The notes under the pieces: generated by a model
Database searches by the model: none
What the model saw: only the letters and a program-made list of their open reading frames with translations
Told to the model about the DNA's origin: nothing
Program-made: the position numbers and the translations under genes
Shown: piece by piece, positions 15,626 through 24,654 of the stretch
Position numbering within the stretch: position 1 is the first letter of the stretch
How the letters are laid out: each line of letters opens with the position of its first letter
Assembly: GCF_016598485.1 (NCBI RefSeq)
Contig: NZ_JAEMUW010000015.1
Span: 62,001-126,000 of the forward strand
Direction of reading: 5' to 3'
DNA: 64,000 nt
From: Micromonospora coerulea
GTDB taxonomy: Bacteria > Actinomycetota > Actinomycetes > Mycobacteriales > Micromonosporaceae

Positions 15626-18600
15626 TCAGATCAGCCGGAGCTGGCGGTCCCGCGGGCGGCGCGGCTCGGCGTCGCCGAAGCGTTCGAACAGGCCCGGGTC
15701 GATCACGTCGAGGAACGGGGACGGGCGGCCGTCGCGTTCCGCGCCGTGCCGGACCCGGCGGGCGGCATGGCTGACGTAGAGCCGGTCCTGGGCCCGGGTG
15801 AGGCCGACGAAGAAGAGCCGGCGCTCCTCGGCCACCGCGTCGTCGTCCGGCTCGGCGCCCGGCCAGCGCAGCGGCAGCAGCCCGTCCTCGGCGCCGACCA
15901 GGAAGACCACCGGGAACTCCAGCCCCTTCGCGGCGTGCAGGGTGAGCAGGGTGACCGCCTCGGCCCGCGGGTCGAGGGCGTCCACCTCCGCCCCGGTGGC
16001 CAACTGGGACAGGAACAGCTCCAGGTCGTCGCCGCAGCGCCGGGCCAGCGGCGTGAGCAGGTCCACCGCCGAGCGGACATCCTCCGGACGGACCGGGCTG
16101 GCGCCGTCCAGCGTCGGCACGGCGAAGCGTTCCGCCACCACCTGCCCGGCGAGCCGGACGCGGGCGGCCAGCGCGCCGTCGAGACCGTCGGCGTGCCGCA
16201 GCTCGCGGGCGATCGCCGCCACCCCGGGCCGGTCCCGGAGCCGGTCGTGCGAGCGCTTCTGCACCGGGATGTTCGCCCGGGCGAGCGCGTCCACGATCGG
16301 CGCGGCCTGCGCGTCGGTCCGGTAGAGCACCGCGATGTCGGAGAACGACAGCGAGGTCGACCGGCCGTCGATCCGACCGGTGTCCAGCGACCGGTGGGAC
16401 AGTCCGCCGACCAGCTCGTCGATGGTGCGTACCAGAAAATCGGCCTCGTCGGAGACGGAGGCCGCAGCGTAGCGACCGACCAGCGGGGCTTCCGGGTCGA
16501 GCCGGGCCGGGTCCAGCCGGCGGCCGCGGACCAGCGACGACGGCGCGATGGCCTGCACCGCGGCGGCCAGGATGGGCGCCGACGAGCGGTAGTTGCGGTT
16601 CAGCCGGACCAGCCGGGCGTCGGTGAAGTCCTGCGAGAAGCGCAGGAAGTAGCCGACGTCGGCGCCCCGGAACGAGTAGATCGCCTGGTCCGGGTCACCG
16701 ATCGCGCAGAGGTTGCCGTCGGCGGGGCTGAGCAGCCGCAGCAGCTCGTACTGGACGGCGTCGACGTCCTGGTACTCGTCGACGAAGATCCACCGCCACC
16801 GGTCGCGGTACTCGCGGACCAGCTTCCGGTCGGCCTTCAGCAGCGCGACCGGCAGGGTGACCAGCTCGTCCAGGTCGACCAGGTCCTGCTTGCGCAGCAA
16901 CGCGGCGTAGCGGGCCACGTCGTCGCCGGCCTCCACCCGGGCCGCCGCCCGCTCCGCGTCGTCGGCGATCCGGAAATCCTTCGGCAGACCGGCTGCCTCG
17001 GCGTTCTCGCGCAGGATGCTCAGCCCGAGGGAGTGGAAGGTGCCCACCGTGACGTCCTCGGCGACCGGGCCGAGCAGGCCGTCCAAGCGGTGCCGCAGCT
17101 CCTCGGCCGCCCGCCGGGTGAAGGTGATCGCCAGGCACTGCTCGGGGAAGACGTTCAGCTCCGCGCAGAGGTAGGCGATCCGGTGGGTCAGCGTCCGGGT
17201 CTTGCCGGTGCCCGGGCCGGCCACGATCAGCAGCGGGCCGCCCGGCGCGGAGGCGGCCACCCGCTGCATCGCGTCCAGCCGGTCCAGCAGACCGGTACCG
17301 ACCTCCTCCATCCCGGCGAGCATCGGCTCGAACGGCTCGTGCGGGGAGGGCGCCGGCGCGATCGGTGGCGGCGGGGGCGGGGCGGCCTTGCGCTTCGGCT
17401 CGCTCTTCGCCGCCGCCGTGCGCCGGGCCTTCGGCGTCGGCGCCAGCTCCGTGGGCCGCCGCGGCGCCGGCACCGGTACGTCGAAGAGCGTCTCCTGCGC
17501 TCCCGGGCTCCCGGCGCCGCCCAGCTCGGCCGGGTCGAAGAGGGTGATCACGCCGTACTCGCCGTCGTAGCCCGGCACCCGGCGCACGTCGCCGCGGCGC
17601 AGCCGGCCGAGGCCCTCGGCGAGCAGTTCCCCGCCCACCCGGCCGAGCTCGTCCAGCGGGGTCCGGGTCAGGATCTCCAGCTCCGGGCCGAGCGCGGCGA
17701 CCAGCTCGTTGAGCTTGCCCTCGACCTTCTTCGACCGGGCACCCACCTTGTTGATCTCACCGAGGACCTCGGCCAGTGGCACCAGGTGGGTCACCTCGCG
17801 GGCGTGCGCCGGGCGGTGTCCCGCCGGCCGGTCGGCCAGCTCCGCGACCCGGCTCAGCACGCCCACCGTCAGCGGCTTGCCGCACTCGGGGCACCGTCCG
17901 CCGGTCTCCCGGGTCCGCTCGGGGGACCAGTTGACCCCGCAGAGCCGGTGCCCGTCGGCGTGGTACTTGCCCTCCTCGGGGAAGAACTCGATTGTCCCGG
18001 CCAGCCCGTCCCCGGTCCGCAGCGCCTCGCGGATGGCGAAGTAGTCGCGGGCCGAGTTCAGCACGGTGGCCTCGCGGGCCAGCGCCGGTGGTGAGTGCGC
18101 GTCGGAGTTCGAGACGAGCTGGTACCGGTCCAGGCTGCCGACCCGCCAGTTCATCTCCGGATCGGAGGAGAGGCCGGTCTCCACCGCGAAGATGTGGTCG
18201 GCCAGGTCGGCGTAGCAGTCGGCGATCGCGTCGAAGCCGGACTTCGAGCCGAGCGCGGAGAACCAGGGCGTCCAGATGTGCGCGGGCACCAGGTAGCCGT
18301 CCGGGCTGGCCTCGAGGGTGATCTCCAGGAGGTCCCGCGAGTCCAGGCCGAGGATCGGCCGGCCGTCCGAGCCCAGGTTGCCGATCCGGCCCAGCGCCGC
18401 GTTGAACCGGGCCACCGCGTCCAGATCCGGCAGGTAGATCAGGTGGTGCACCTTGCGGGTCCGGTCGTCCCGCTTGTAGATCGTCGAGATCTCCACGCTG
18501 AGCATGAACCGGACCGGGTCCGCCTCCGCCTCGCTCGCCAGCCGGGGCGGCAGCCGCCGGGCGATGTCCCGCTCCGCCTCCGGGCTGAGCCGGTACAGGC

Positions 18601-18820
18601 CCGGCTCGGCCGGGTGCAGCGTCTCGCGGAGGTGGTCGTACCAGGCGGGATGGGTGAAGTCGCCGGTGCCGAGGAGACCGATGCCCTTGCGCCGCGCCCA
18701 CCAGCCGAGGTTCGGCAGCGTCAGGTCGCGGCTGCACGCGCGCGAGTACTTCGAGTGGATGTGCAGATCCGCGACGAATGGCGGGAGGCCACCGGGGGGT
18801 ACGGCGCTGAACGGAGGCAC
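15626..18820 (-). CDS. PHP domain-UvrD/Rep helicase fusion
   Basis: About 1064 residues joining two activities. Residues ~15-400 form a PHP-type metal-dependent phosphoesterase like the TIGR00375 family (DLHIHSKYSR at 18-27, GTGDFTHP, EISTIYKR, SNSDAHSP), with a four-Cys zinc cluster near 293-315 (CGVNW...RCPECGKPL). A Lys/Pro-rich linker leads to a superfamily 1A helicase: Walker A GPGTGKT (~535), motif II FVDEYQD (~678), GDPDQAIYSFRGAD, and the late motif HAAKGLEFPVVF (~965). The protein may unwind DNA and process phosphodiester ends. The GTG at 18820 has AGGA at good spacing; GTG 18835 is an alternative. No partner gene is linked. Confidence 0.9.
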   Translation of the reverse strand: MPPFSAVPPGGLPPFVADLHIHSKYSRACSRDLTLPNLGWWARRKGIGLLGTGDFTHPAWYDHLRETLHPAEPGLYRLSPEAERDIARRLPPRLASEAEADPVRFMLSVEISTIYKRDDRTRKVHHLIYLPDLDAVARFNAALGRIGNLGSDGRPILGLDSRDLLEITLEASPDGYLVPAHIWTPWFSALGSKSGFDAIADCYADLADHIFAVETGLSSDPEMNWRVGSLDRYQLVSNSDAHSPPALAREATVLNSARDYFAIREALRTGDGLAGTIEFFPEEGKYHADGHRLCGVNWSPERTRETGGRCPECGKPLTVGVLSRVAELADRPAGHRPAHAREVTHLVPLAEVLGEINKVGARSKKVEGKLNELVAALGPELEILTRTPLDELGRVGGELLAEGLGRLRRGDVRRVPGYDGEYGVITLFDPAELGGAGSPGAQETLFDVPVPAPRRPTELAPTPKARRTAAAKSEPKRKAAPPPPPPIAPAPSPHEPFEPMLAGMEEVGTGLLDRLDAMQRVAASAPGGPLLIVAGPGTGKTRTLTHRIAYLCAELNVFPEQCLAITFTRRAAEELRHRLDGLLGPVAEDVTVGTFHSLGLSILRENAEAAGLPKDFRIADDAERAAARVEAGDDVARYAALLRKQDLVDLDELVTLPVALLKADRKLVREYRDRWRWIFVDEYQDVDAVQYELLRLLSPADGNLCAIGDPDQAIYSFRGADVGYFLRFSQDFTDARLVRLNRNYRSSAPILAAAVQAIAPSSLVRGRRLDPARLDPEAPLVGRYAAASVSDEADFLVRTIDELVGGLSHRSLDTGRIDGRSTSLSFSDIAVLYRTDAQAAPIVDALARANIPVQKRSHDRLRDRPGVAAIARELRHADGLDGALAARVRLAGQVVAERFAVPTLDGASPVRPEDVRSAVDLLTPLARRCGDDLELFLSQLATGAEVDALDPRAEAVTLLTLHAAKGLEFPVVFLVGAEDGLLPLRWPGAEPDDDAVAEERRLFFVGLTRAQDRLYVSHAARRVRHGAERDGRPSPFLDVIDPGLFERFGDAEPRRPRDRQLRLI

Positions 18821-18914
18821 GCCGCATCCTGTCACGGCCGGTCCACCGCCCGCCCGCCGCCACGCGTACGGGTGACCTGAGCAATCCGGTGCTGGACTGC
18901 GCGGCGCGGGCGCG

Positions 18915-20159
18915 CTATTGGGCGCGGAGCTCGACCAGGGTGATCTGCGGGTTCGCGCCGACCCGGACCGGCGGGCCCCAGAAGCCGGCGCCGTTGGTGA
19001 CGTAGACCTTCGTGCCGTCCACCTCGCCCAGGCCGGAAACCACCGGCTGCTGGAGCTTGACCAGGTAGTTGAACGGGACGATCTGGCCGCCGTGGGTGTG
19101 CCCGGACAGTTGCAGGTCGACGCCGAACTTCGCCGCCTCGTGCGCGGCCACCGGCTGGTGCGCCAGCAGCACGACCGGGCGGCTCGGGTCGCGGTCGCCC
19201 AGCGCCGCGGCATAGTCGGCGGGGGCGGCCAGCCCGGTGCCCGCCGCGGTCACATCGTTCACCCCGGCCAGGTCCAGCACGCCGCCCCGGGCCCGGATCT
19301 CCTGCCGCTCGTTCTGCAGCACCCGCAGGCCCAGCCGGTCGACCTCCCGGACCCACTCCTCGACTCCGGAGTAGTACTCGTGGTTGCCGGTGACGAAGAA
19401 GCTGCCGTACCGGGAGCGCAGGTCGCGCAGCGGCTCCGCCGCCTCGCCGAGCTCGGCCACCGAGCCGTCGACCAGGTCGCCGACGACGGCCACCAGGTCG
19501 GCGTCCAGCCGGTTGATCATCTCGACGATCCGCTCGGTGTGCGCCCGGCCGCGCAACGGGCCCAGGTGGATGTCGGAGACGGTGGCGATCCGCAGGCCGT
19601 CCATGCTCCGGGGAAGCTTCGCCAGCGGGATCCGTACCCGGTCCAGCTGCGGCGGGCCCATCGCGGTGCGGACGCCGTACCCGGTGGTCCCGGCGGCGGC
19701 GAGGCCGGCGAAGATCGCGGCCCCGCGCGCGAGCAGCAACCGGCGCGCCGGGTCGTGGTCCGGCTGGTCGACCGCCGCGACGGCCGGCGGCTCGGCGACG
19801 CCGCCGGCCCCGACCAGCACCGGCTCCGGCGCGGCGGTGATCGGCTCGGCGACCGTCGCCCGGCGGCGCAGCACCAGCTTCGCCACCGCCATCGGCACTT
19901 CCAGCGTCAGCAGCAGGACCAGCAGATAGAACATCAGCGCCAGCCAGAGATAGCCGGGCCAGGCCAGCCAGTACGCCCCGCCACGGGTCCCCGCCATGGT
20001 CGCCGGCACCAGCAGCGCCAGGACCAGCGCGGCGATCCCGCCGACCTTCCGCCAGTGGCCGGGGCCGGTGGTGTCCCGGACCAGTCGCTTCCACAGGTAG
20101 AGGTGGATCAGGGCGGTGACGAGCACCGCGAAGCCCACGAAGGTCGCCATCGCCAGCAC
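18915..20159 (-). CDS. Membrane-anchored metallophosphoesterase
   Basis: 414 residues. Residues 1-100 hold about four membrane helices, a linker follows, then a Tat-like or signal-anchor segment (RRLLLARGAAIFAGLAAAG) leads into a YkuE/YaeI-type calcineurin-like phosphoesterase. All metal ligands are present: SDIHLGP (~194), VGDLVDG, GNHEYY (~257), AHQP and SGHTHGGQ (~353). Relatives hydrolyse UDP-diacylglucosamine or act as broad phosphodiesterases. Here the catalytic domain probably faces outwards. The GTG start at 20159 has GAGGAGG at good spacing. The gene follows moaD by 9 bases on the same strand. Confidence 0.88.
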   Translation of the reverse strand: MLAMATFVGFAVLVTALIHLYLWKRLVRDTTGPGHWRKVGGIAALVLALLVPATMAGTRGGAYWLAWPGYLWLALMFYLLVLLLTLEVPMAVAKLVLRRRATVAEPITAAPEPVLVGAGGVAEPPAVAAVDQPDHDPARRLLLARGAAIFAGLAAAGTTGYGVRTAMGPPQLDRVRIPLAKLPRSMDGLRIATVSDIHLGPLRGRAHTERIVEMINRLDADLVAVVGDLVDGSVAELGEAAEPLRDLRSRYGSFFVTGNHEYYSGVEEWVREVDRLGLRVLQNERQEIRARGGVLDLAGVNDVTAAGTGLAAPADYAAALGDRDPSRPVVLLAHQPVAAHEAAKFGVDLQLSGHTHGGQIVPFNYLVKLQQPVVSGLGEVDGTKVYVTNGAGFWGPPVRVGANPQITLVELRAQ

Positions 20160-20168
20160 CGAGCCTCC

Positions 20169-20414
20169 TCAGCCGCCGGCGAACGGCGGCAGCACGTCGA
20201 CCGTCGCCCCGGCCGGCAGCGGCACCCGACGATCATGGCAGGCGACGCCGTCGACCAGGAAACTCGCCACCCTCAGCACGGCGGCGAGCCGCTCGCCGTG
20301 TCGTTGCGCGAGCTCACCGACGAGTTCGTCGAGCGAGCGCCCGGCGGGTGCGGTCTCCTCGGTGCGGCCGGCGGCCGCCCGCGCGCCAGCGAAGTAGCGG
20401 ACGGTGAGCTCCAC
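20169..20414 (-). CDS. moaD: Molybdopterin synthase sulfur carrier MoaD
   Basis: An 81-residue ubiquitin-like protein ending in the functional Gly-Gly (VDVLPPFAGG). The C-terminal glycine is adenylated and thiocarboxylated, then donates sulfur to cPMP on MoaE. The beta-grasp start MELTVRYFAGARAAAG is typical. The GTG at 20414 has GGAGG 8 bases away and lies 3 bases after the moaA stop, so moaA and moaD are one operon. No MoeB/MoeZ activating enzyme is in the window. ThiS is the alternative identity, but the moaA neighbour favours MoaD. Confidence 0.9.
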   Translation of the reverse strand: MELTVRYFAGARAAAGRTEETAPAGRSLDELVGELAQRHGERLAAVLRVASFLVDGVACHDRRVPLPAGATVDVLPPFAGG

Positions 20415-20417
20415 CGG

Positions 20418-21431
20418 TCAGCCTCCGATCGCCGACATCGGCCGGACGGGTTGCAGGAACGACGGGTCGTCGATGCCGTGCCCGGCGCGCTTGCCCCACA
20501 TCGCGGTACGCCAGCGGGCCGCCAGCTCGGCGTCGTCCGCGCCGCCGCGCAGCGCGCCGCGCAGGTCCGACTCCTCGGTGGCGAAGAGGCACGCGCGTAC
20601 CTGCCCGTCGGCGGTGAGCCTGGTCCGGTCGCAGTCGCCGCAGAACGGCCGGGTCACGCTGGCGATCACCCCCACCCTGGCCGGGCCGCCATCGACGAGC
20701 CAGGTCTCGGCGGGCGCCGCGCCCCGCTCCGCCGGGTCGGCGCTGAGGTCGAACTCGGCGCGCAGGGCGGCCAGGATCTCGTCGGCGGTGACCATCGTCG
20801 TCCGGTCCCAACCGTGCTGGGCGTCGAGCGGCATCTGCTCGATGAACCGCAGCTCGTAGCCGTGGTCGAGGGCGAAGCGCAACAGCGCGGGCGCCTCGCC
20901 GTCGTTCACTCCGCGCATCAGCACCGAGTTGATCTTCACCGGGGTCAGGCCGGCCGCCGCCGCGCCAGCCAGCCCGGCGAGCACGTCGTCGAGCCGGTCG
21001 CGCCGGGTCAGCTCGGCGAAGCGGGCCCGGTCCAGGGTGTCCAGCGAGACGTTCACCCGGTCCAGCCCGGCGGCGCGCAGGCCCGGCGCCAGCCGCTGCA
21101 ACCCGATGCCGTTGGTGGTCAGCGAGATCCGGGGCCGTGGCTCCAGCGCCGCCACCGCTTCGACGATGCCGACCAGCCCGGGCCGGATCAGCGGCTCCCC
21201 GCCGGTGAAGCGGACCTCGGTCACGCCGAGCCGCTGCACCGCCACCCGGACCAGCCGGACGATCTCCTCGTCACCGAGCAGCTGCGGCCCGGCCAACCAG
21301 GGCAGCCCCTCGGCCGGCATGCAGTACGTGCAGCGCAGGTTGCACTTGTCGGTCAGCGAGACCCGCAGGTCCCGGGCGACGCGGCCGTACCGGTCGACGA
21401 GGACGCCGTCGGTCGTCGGGGCGGCGGTCAC
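20418..21431 (-). CDS. moaA: GTP 3',8-cyclase MoaA
   Basis: A radical SAM enzyme that makes 3',8-cyclo-7,8-dihydro-GTP, the first step of molybdopterin synthesis. The 337-residue protein has the N-terminal cluster motif CNLRCTYC, the RFTGGEPLIRPG segment, and the second 4Fe-4S site CGDCDRTRLTADGQVRAC that binds GTP. It ends in Gly-Gly (SAIGG), which activity requires in characterised MoaA. The GTG at 21431 overlaps the stop of the upstream kinase-like gene (GTGA) and is also 6 bases after TACCGT, so it can be read from its own leaderless transcript. MoaD follows directly. Confidence 0.95.
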   Translation of the reverse strand: MTAAPTTDGVLVDRYGRVARDLRVSLTDKCNLRCTYCMPAEGLPWLAGPQLLGDEEIVRLVRVAVQRLGVTEVRFTGGEPLIRPGLVGIVEAVAALEPRPRISLTTNGIGLQRLAPGLRAAGLDRVNVSLDTLDRARFAELTRRDRLDDVLAGLAGAAAAGLTPVKINSVLMRGVNDGEAPALLRFALDHGYELRFIEQMPLDAQHGWDRTTMVTADEILAALRAEFDLSADPAERGAAPAETWLVDGGPARVGVIASVTRPFCGDCDRTRLTADGQVRACLFATEESDLRGALRGGADDAELAARWRTAMWGKRAGHGIDDPSFLQPVRPMSAIGG

Positions 21432-22342
21432 CTGTCGACGGTAGCGCGTCGGGAGCCGCGCAGGGCAGCTCGGGCGGCGGTGCCGACCGCATCCTGGTAC
21501 GCGGCGCCGAACAGGGCGGTGTGCACCAGCAGCAGGTGGAGCTGGTGCAGGGGCACCCGCTCCCGCCAGCCGTCGGCGAGCGGCCACGTCTCGTCGTAGG
21601 CGGCCAGGATCCGGTCCAGGTGGGGTGGGCCGCCGAAGAGCGCGAGCTGGGCGAGGTCGGTCTCCCGGTGCCCGCCGTGCGCCGCCGGGTCGACCAGCCA
21701 GACCCGGTCGTCGGCGCCCCAGAGCAGGTTGCCCGGCCAGAGGTCGCCGTGGATCCGGGCCGGCGGCTCGTCCCCGCCGAGCTCCCCGATCCGCTCGATC
21801 ACCTGCTCGACCAGGGCGGCCCTGACCCCGGCGAGGGCGCCGTCGTCCACCGACAGCCGGAGGTACGGTGCGAGCCGGCGCCGGGCGAACCACGCCGACC
21901 AGGGGCCCGACTCGGGGGTGTTGTCCTGCGGCAGCGCACCGATGAAGCCGGGCCAGTCCGCCCCGAACGCGGGCGCCCCGGCCCGGTGCAGCACGGCCAG
22001 CTCCCGGCCGAACCGTTCGGCCGCCTCCGGCGTCGGCTCGCCGGGCTCCACCCAGTCGAGCGCCAGCAACTCCGGCAGCGCCACCACCACCTCCGGTACG
22101 GCCACCGCGCCGGCGTCGCGCAGCCAGCGCAACCCGGCCGCCTCGGCGGCGAAGAAGCCCTCCGGGACCGGGCCCCCGGCCGTCTCCGGCCAGGTCTTGG
22201 CGAAGACCGAGTGCCCGTCGTCCAGGGTGAGCCGGGAGGCGGCGCAGATGTTGCCGCCGGAGACCGGCGTCTCCCGGATTCGTTGGTGGGTCAGGAACGT
22301 CGGCAGGTGCTCCGGGTGCGCCCGCAGGTACGCCAGGTCCAT
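21428..22342 (-). CDS. Fructosamine kinase family protein
   Basis: 304 residues with the aminoglycoside-phosphotransferase-like fold of fructosamine-3-kinases. Key residues are the ATP-binding SGGNICAASRLTLDDG loop, the catalytic HGDLWPGNLLWG, and the metal-binding WLVDPAAHGGHRETDLAQ. Family members phosphorylate ketoamines such as fructoselysine and so start protein deglycation; the bacterial substrates are mostly ribulosamines and erythrulosamines. The ATG at 22342 lies 6 bases after TACCTT on the minus strand, again a leaderless arrangement. Its tail overlaps moaA by four bases, but I see no metabolic link to the cofactor pathway. Confidence 0.88.
   Translation of the reverse strand: MDLAYLRAHPEHLPTFLTHQRIRETPVSGGNICAASRLTLDDGHSVFAKTWPETAGGPVPEGFFAAEAAGLRWLRDAGAVAVPEVVVALPELLALDWVEPGEPTPEAAERFGRELAVLHRAGAPAFGADWPGFIGALPQDNTPESGPWSAWFARRRLAPYLRLSVDDGALAGVRAALVEQVIERIGELGGDEPPARIHGDLWPGNLLWGADDRVWLVDPAAHGGHRETDLAQLALFGGPPHLDRILAAYDETWPLADGWRERVPLHQLHLLLVHTALFGAAYQDAVGTAARAALRGSRRATVDR
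21438..21443 (-). promoter_or_regulatory. -10 element of moaA
   Basis: TACCGT on the minus strand sits inside the last codons of the kinase-like gene, 6 bases before the moaA GTG. Confidence 0.5.
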
Positions 22343-22348
22343 GAGCGC

Positions 22349-22354
22349 AAGGTA
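22349..22354 (-). promoter_or_regulatory. -10 element of the fructosamine-kinase-like gene
   Basis: TACCTT on the minus strand ends 6 bases before the ATG at 22342. There is no ribosome site, so the mRNA is probably leaderless. Confidence 0.5.
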
Positions 22355-22504
22355 GCCGCTCCCGCCGACATGCGCGGGCCGCGTCGCCGGGCCGATGCCC
22401 GCCGATCGTCGTCACCTGCACCGATACGCTCCGTGCCTGTGGACAACCCGCGTGTCGTCCACAGGGCCTGTCGACCCGGCCGCCGTCCGCCGCACGCTGC
22501 CGGC

Positions 22505-23557
22505 ATGACTCCGACCGACCGCCCCCGGCTCGCCGTCCGCTCGCCCGCCGACCTCATCGCCGCCGTGCCGTACCTGCTCGGCTTCCATCCCGCCGACAGC
22601 GTGGTCGTGGTGGCGCTGCGCGGCCGGCAGGTCGTCTTCGCCGCCCGAGGTGACCTGCCCGGGCCCGGCGCCGATCCCCGTCCGCACGCCCGACACCTGG
22701 CCGACGTGATCACCCGCCAGGGCACCGAGTCAGCCACCGTGATCGGCTACGGGCCGGCGGCCCGGGTGACCGGTGCGGTGGACGCGGTGGGCGAGGCGCT
22801 GGACGCGGCGGGGCTGGTCGTGCTCGACGCCCTGCGGGTGACCGACGGGCGCTGGTGGTCGTACCTCTGTGTCGAGCCTGACTGCTGTCCGCCCGACGGC
22901 ACCCCGTACGACGCGACGGCCAGCGAGGTCAGCGCGGCGGCCGTCTTCGCCGGCCAGGTCGCCCTGCCCGACCGGGCGGCGCTGACCGCGCAGGTGGCAC
23001 CGTTCGACGGGCCGGTCCGGGTGGCCATGCGCCGGGCCACCGTCCGGGCCCGCGGGCGGCTGGCCGGGCTGACCGAGGAGTCGACGGAGACCGCCCTGGT
23101 CGGTGGCCGGTCGGTGCGCTCGGCCGGGGTGGCCGCGATCCGCACCGCGTTCCGCCGGCACCGGCGCGGCGAGCGGCTGGGTGACGACGAGGTGGCCTGG
23201 CTGAGCGTGCTCCTCACCCAGCTACCGGTACGCGACCACGCCTGGGAGCGGACCGACGGCCGGGACGGCGACATCAGCCTCTGGACCGACGTGCTGCGCC
23301 GGGCCGAGCCGGAGTTGATCGCCGCTCCGGGCAGCCTGCTCGCCTTCGCTGCCTGGCGCGCCGGGTACGGCGCCCTGGCCGCGGTGGCGCTGGAACGGGT
23401 CCTCGCCAGCCACCCCGACTACTCGCTCGCCCTGCTCCTCGACGACCTGCTCCGGCGCGGGGTGCCCCCGTCCGAGCTGGACGGCTGGCCGGCGGTCGGC
23501 TTTCCCGGGGTGGTCCGCCGCCGGGCCCGCCGCCGCCATCCCCGCCGGCGCGAGTGA
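22505..23557 (+). CDS. DUF4192 domain protein
   Basis: A 350-residue soluble protein matching the actinobacterial DUF4192 family: it opens with RLAVRSPADLIAAVPYLLGFHPADSVVVVALRG, with AVGEALDAAGLVVLDALRVTDGRWWSY in the first third. A C-terminal half-dozen helices include LSVLLTQLPVRDHAWERTDG and a basic end (RRRARRRHPRRRE). The family is widespread in Micromonospora and Streptomyces, with no known activity. The ATG at 22505 is chosen because family similarity begins there. The frame is open for another kilobase upstream only as the antisense shadow of the kinase-like gene. Confidence 0.88.
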   Translation: MTPTDRPRLAVRSPADLIAAVPYLLGFHPADSVVVVALRGRQVVFAARGDLPGPGADPRPHARHLADVITRQGTESATVIGYGPAARVTGAVDAVGEALDAAGLVVLDALRVTDGRWWSYLCVEPDCCPPDGTPYDATASEVSAAAVFAGQVALPDRAALTAQVAPFDGPVRVAMRRATVRARGRLAGLTEESTETALVGGRSVRSAGVAAIRTAFRRHRRGERLGDDEVAWLSVLLTQLPVRDHAWERTDGRDGDISLWTDVLRRAEPELIAAPGSLLAFAAWRAGYGALAAVALERVLASHPDYSLALLLDDLLRRGVPPSELDGWPAVGFPGVVRRRARRRHPRRRE

Positions 23558-23571
23558 TGGGTCACCGCGAC

Positions 23572-24432
23572 TCAGTCGAGGTCGGCCAGCCGGTGGGCGC
23601 CGGCGTAGACGTTCATGGTCGGGCCGCGCAGGAAACCGACCAGGGTCATCCCGGCCTCCTCGGCCAGCTCGGCCGCGAGGGTGCTGGGCGCGGAGACCGC
23701 CGCGAGCAGCGGCACGCCGGCCATCCACGCCTTCTGGGTCAGCTCGAAGCTGGCCCGACCGGAGACCAGCAGCAGGTGCCCGGCCAGCGGCAGCCGCCGC
23801 TCGCGCACCGCCCAGCCGATCACCTTGTCGACCGCGTTGTGCCGGCCCACGTCCTCGCGCAGCACCACCAGCTCGCCGGCCGGGGTGAACAGGCCGGCCG
23901 CGTGCAGGCCGCCGGTCCGGTCGAAGGCCCGCTGCGCCGCGCGGAGCCGGTCCGGCAGGGCGGCCAGCACCTGCGCCGGCACGGTCAGTGGGTCGTCCCG
24001 TACCGCGAACAGCGACCGAGTCCGAATCGCCTCGATGCTCGCCTTGCCGCAGACCCCGCACGAGCTGGTCGTGTAGAAGTTGCGCGACGGGTCGGTGGTG
24101 GGCTCCGGCACGCCCGGGGCCAGCACCACGTCGACCACGTTGTAGGTGTTCGGCGTCTCCGCCCCCGCGCAGAGCTGGGCGGTGCGCACGTCGTCGGTGG
24201 ACCGGATCAGCCCCTCGGTGAGCAGGAAGCCGATCGCCAGGTCCAGGTCGTCCCCGGGGGTCCGCATGGTGACCGCGAGCGGGCGCCGACGGCCCGGGCC
24301 GGCCGGGCCGACCCGGATCTCCAGCGGCTCCTCCACCGCCAAGGTGTCCTGCCGGCGGACCTGGGCGCGTCCGTCCGCCGCCGCGTCGAGGTCGATCCGG
24401 AGCACCCCGCGCCGATCAGTCGCCCGTCCCAT
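23572..24432 (-). CDS. fdhD: Formate dehydrogenase accessory sulfurtransferase FdhD
   Basis: FdhD transfers sulfur from a cysteine desulfurase to the molybdenum cofactor so that formate dehydrogenase becomes active. The 286-residue protein has the CxxC sulfur-carrier motif in YTTSSCGVCGKASIEAI (~125), plus LREDVGRHNAVDKVIG and LLVSGRASFELTQKAWMAGVP, all family marks. The ATG at 24432 has AGGATGG just upstream. A further 12 codons of open frame are not needed. The gene sits next to mobA (divergent), which finishes the bis-MGD form needed by formate dehydrogenase. No formate dehydrogenase gene is in view. Confidence 0.94.
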   Translation of the reverse strand: MGRATDRRGVLRIDLDAAADGRAQVRRQDTLAVEEPLEIRVGPAGPGRRRPLAVTMRTPGDDLDLAIGFLLTEGLIRSTDDVRTAQLCAGAETPNTYNVVDVVLAPGVPEPTTDPSRNFYTTSSCGVCGKASIEAIRTRSLFAVRDDPLTVPAQVLAALPDRLRAAQRAFDRTGGLHAAGLFTPAGELVVLREDVGRHNAVDKVIGWAVRERRLPLAGHLLLVSGRASFELTQKAWMAGVPLLAAVSAPSTLAAELAEEAGMTLVGFLRGPTMNVYAGAHRLADLD

Positions 24433-24500
24433 GCCGCCATCCTGCCCCGGCCGCCCACCGCCCCGCACGGCGACACCGGCTCGCCGGGGCCTGCCCCGGA

Positions 24501-24585
24501 CCGGCCCGCCCCGGCCTGGCCCGCCCTGGCCCGCTCCGGCCTGGCCCGCTCCGGCCTGGTCCGCTCCGGCCTGGCCCGCCCCAGC
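24501..24585. repeat. 15-bp tandem repeat array
   Basis: The unit CTGGCCCGCTCCGGC is repeated exactly at 24526-24540 and 24541-24555, with one change at 24556-24570 and more changes at 24571-24585. Degenerate copies extend back to about 24501. It occupies the 222-base gap between fdhD and mobA. The repeat is a multiple of three long but lies in no credible gene. Confidence 0.75.
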
Positions 24586-24642
24586 GGGGCCCTACCCAGG
24601 ATGCGCGGTCACGTCGGTACGGCGGCGGCGGGCCCGCGCGGT

Positions 24643-24648
24643 TACCGT
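24643..24648 (+). promoter_or_regulatory. -10 element of mobA
   Basis: TACCGT stands 6 bases before the GTG at 24655. This favours that GTG over the ATG three bases later as the leaderless start. Confidence 0.5.
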
Positions 24649-24654
24649 GGCCGG

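Noticed and set aside
24501..24585. CRISPR array
   Set aside because: The repeats are contiguous 15-mers without spacers, and no cas gene is near.
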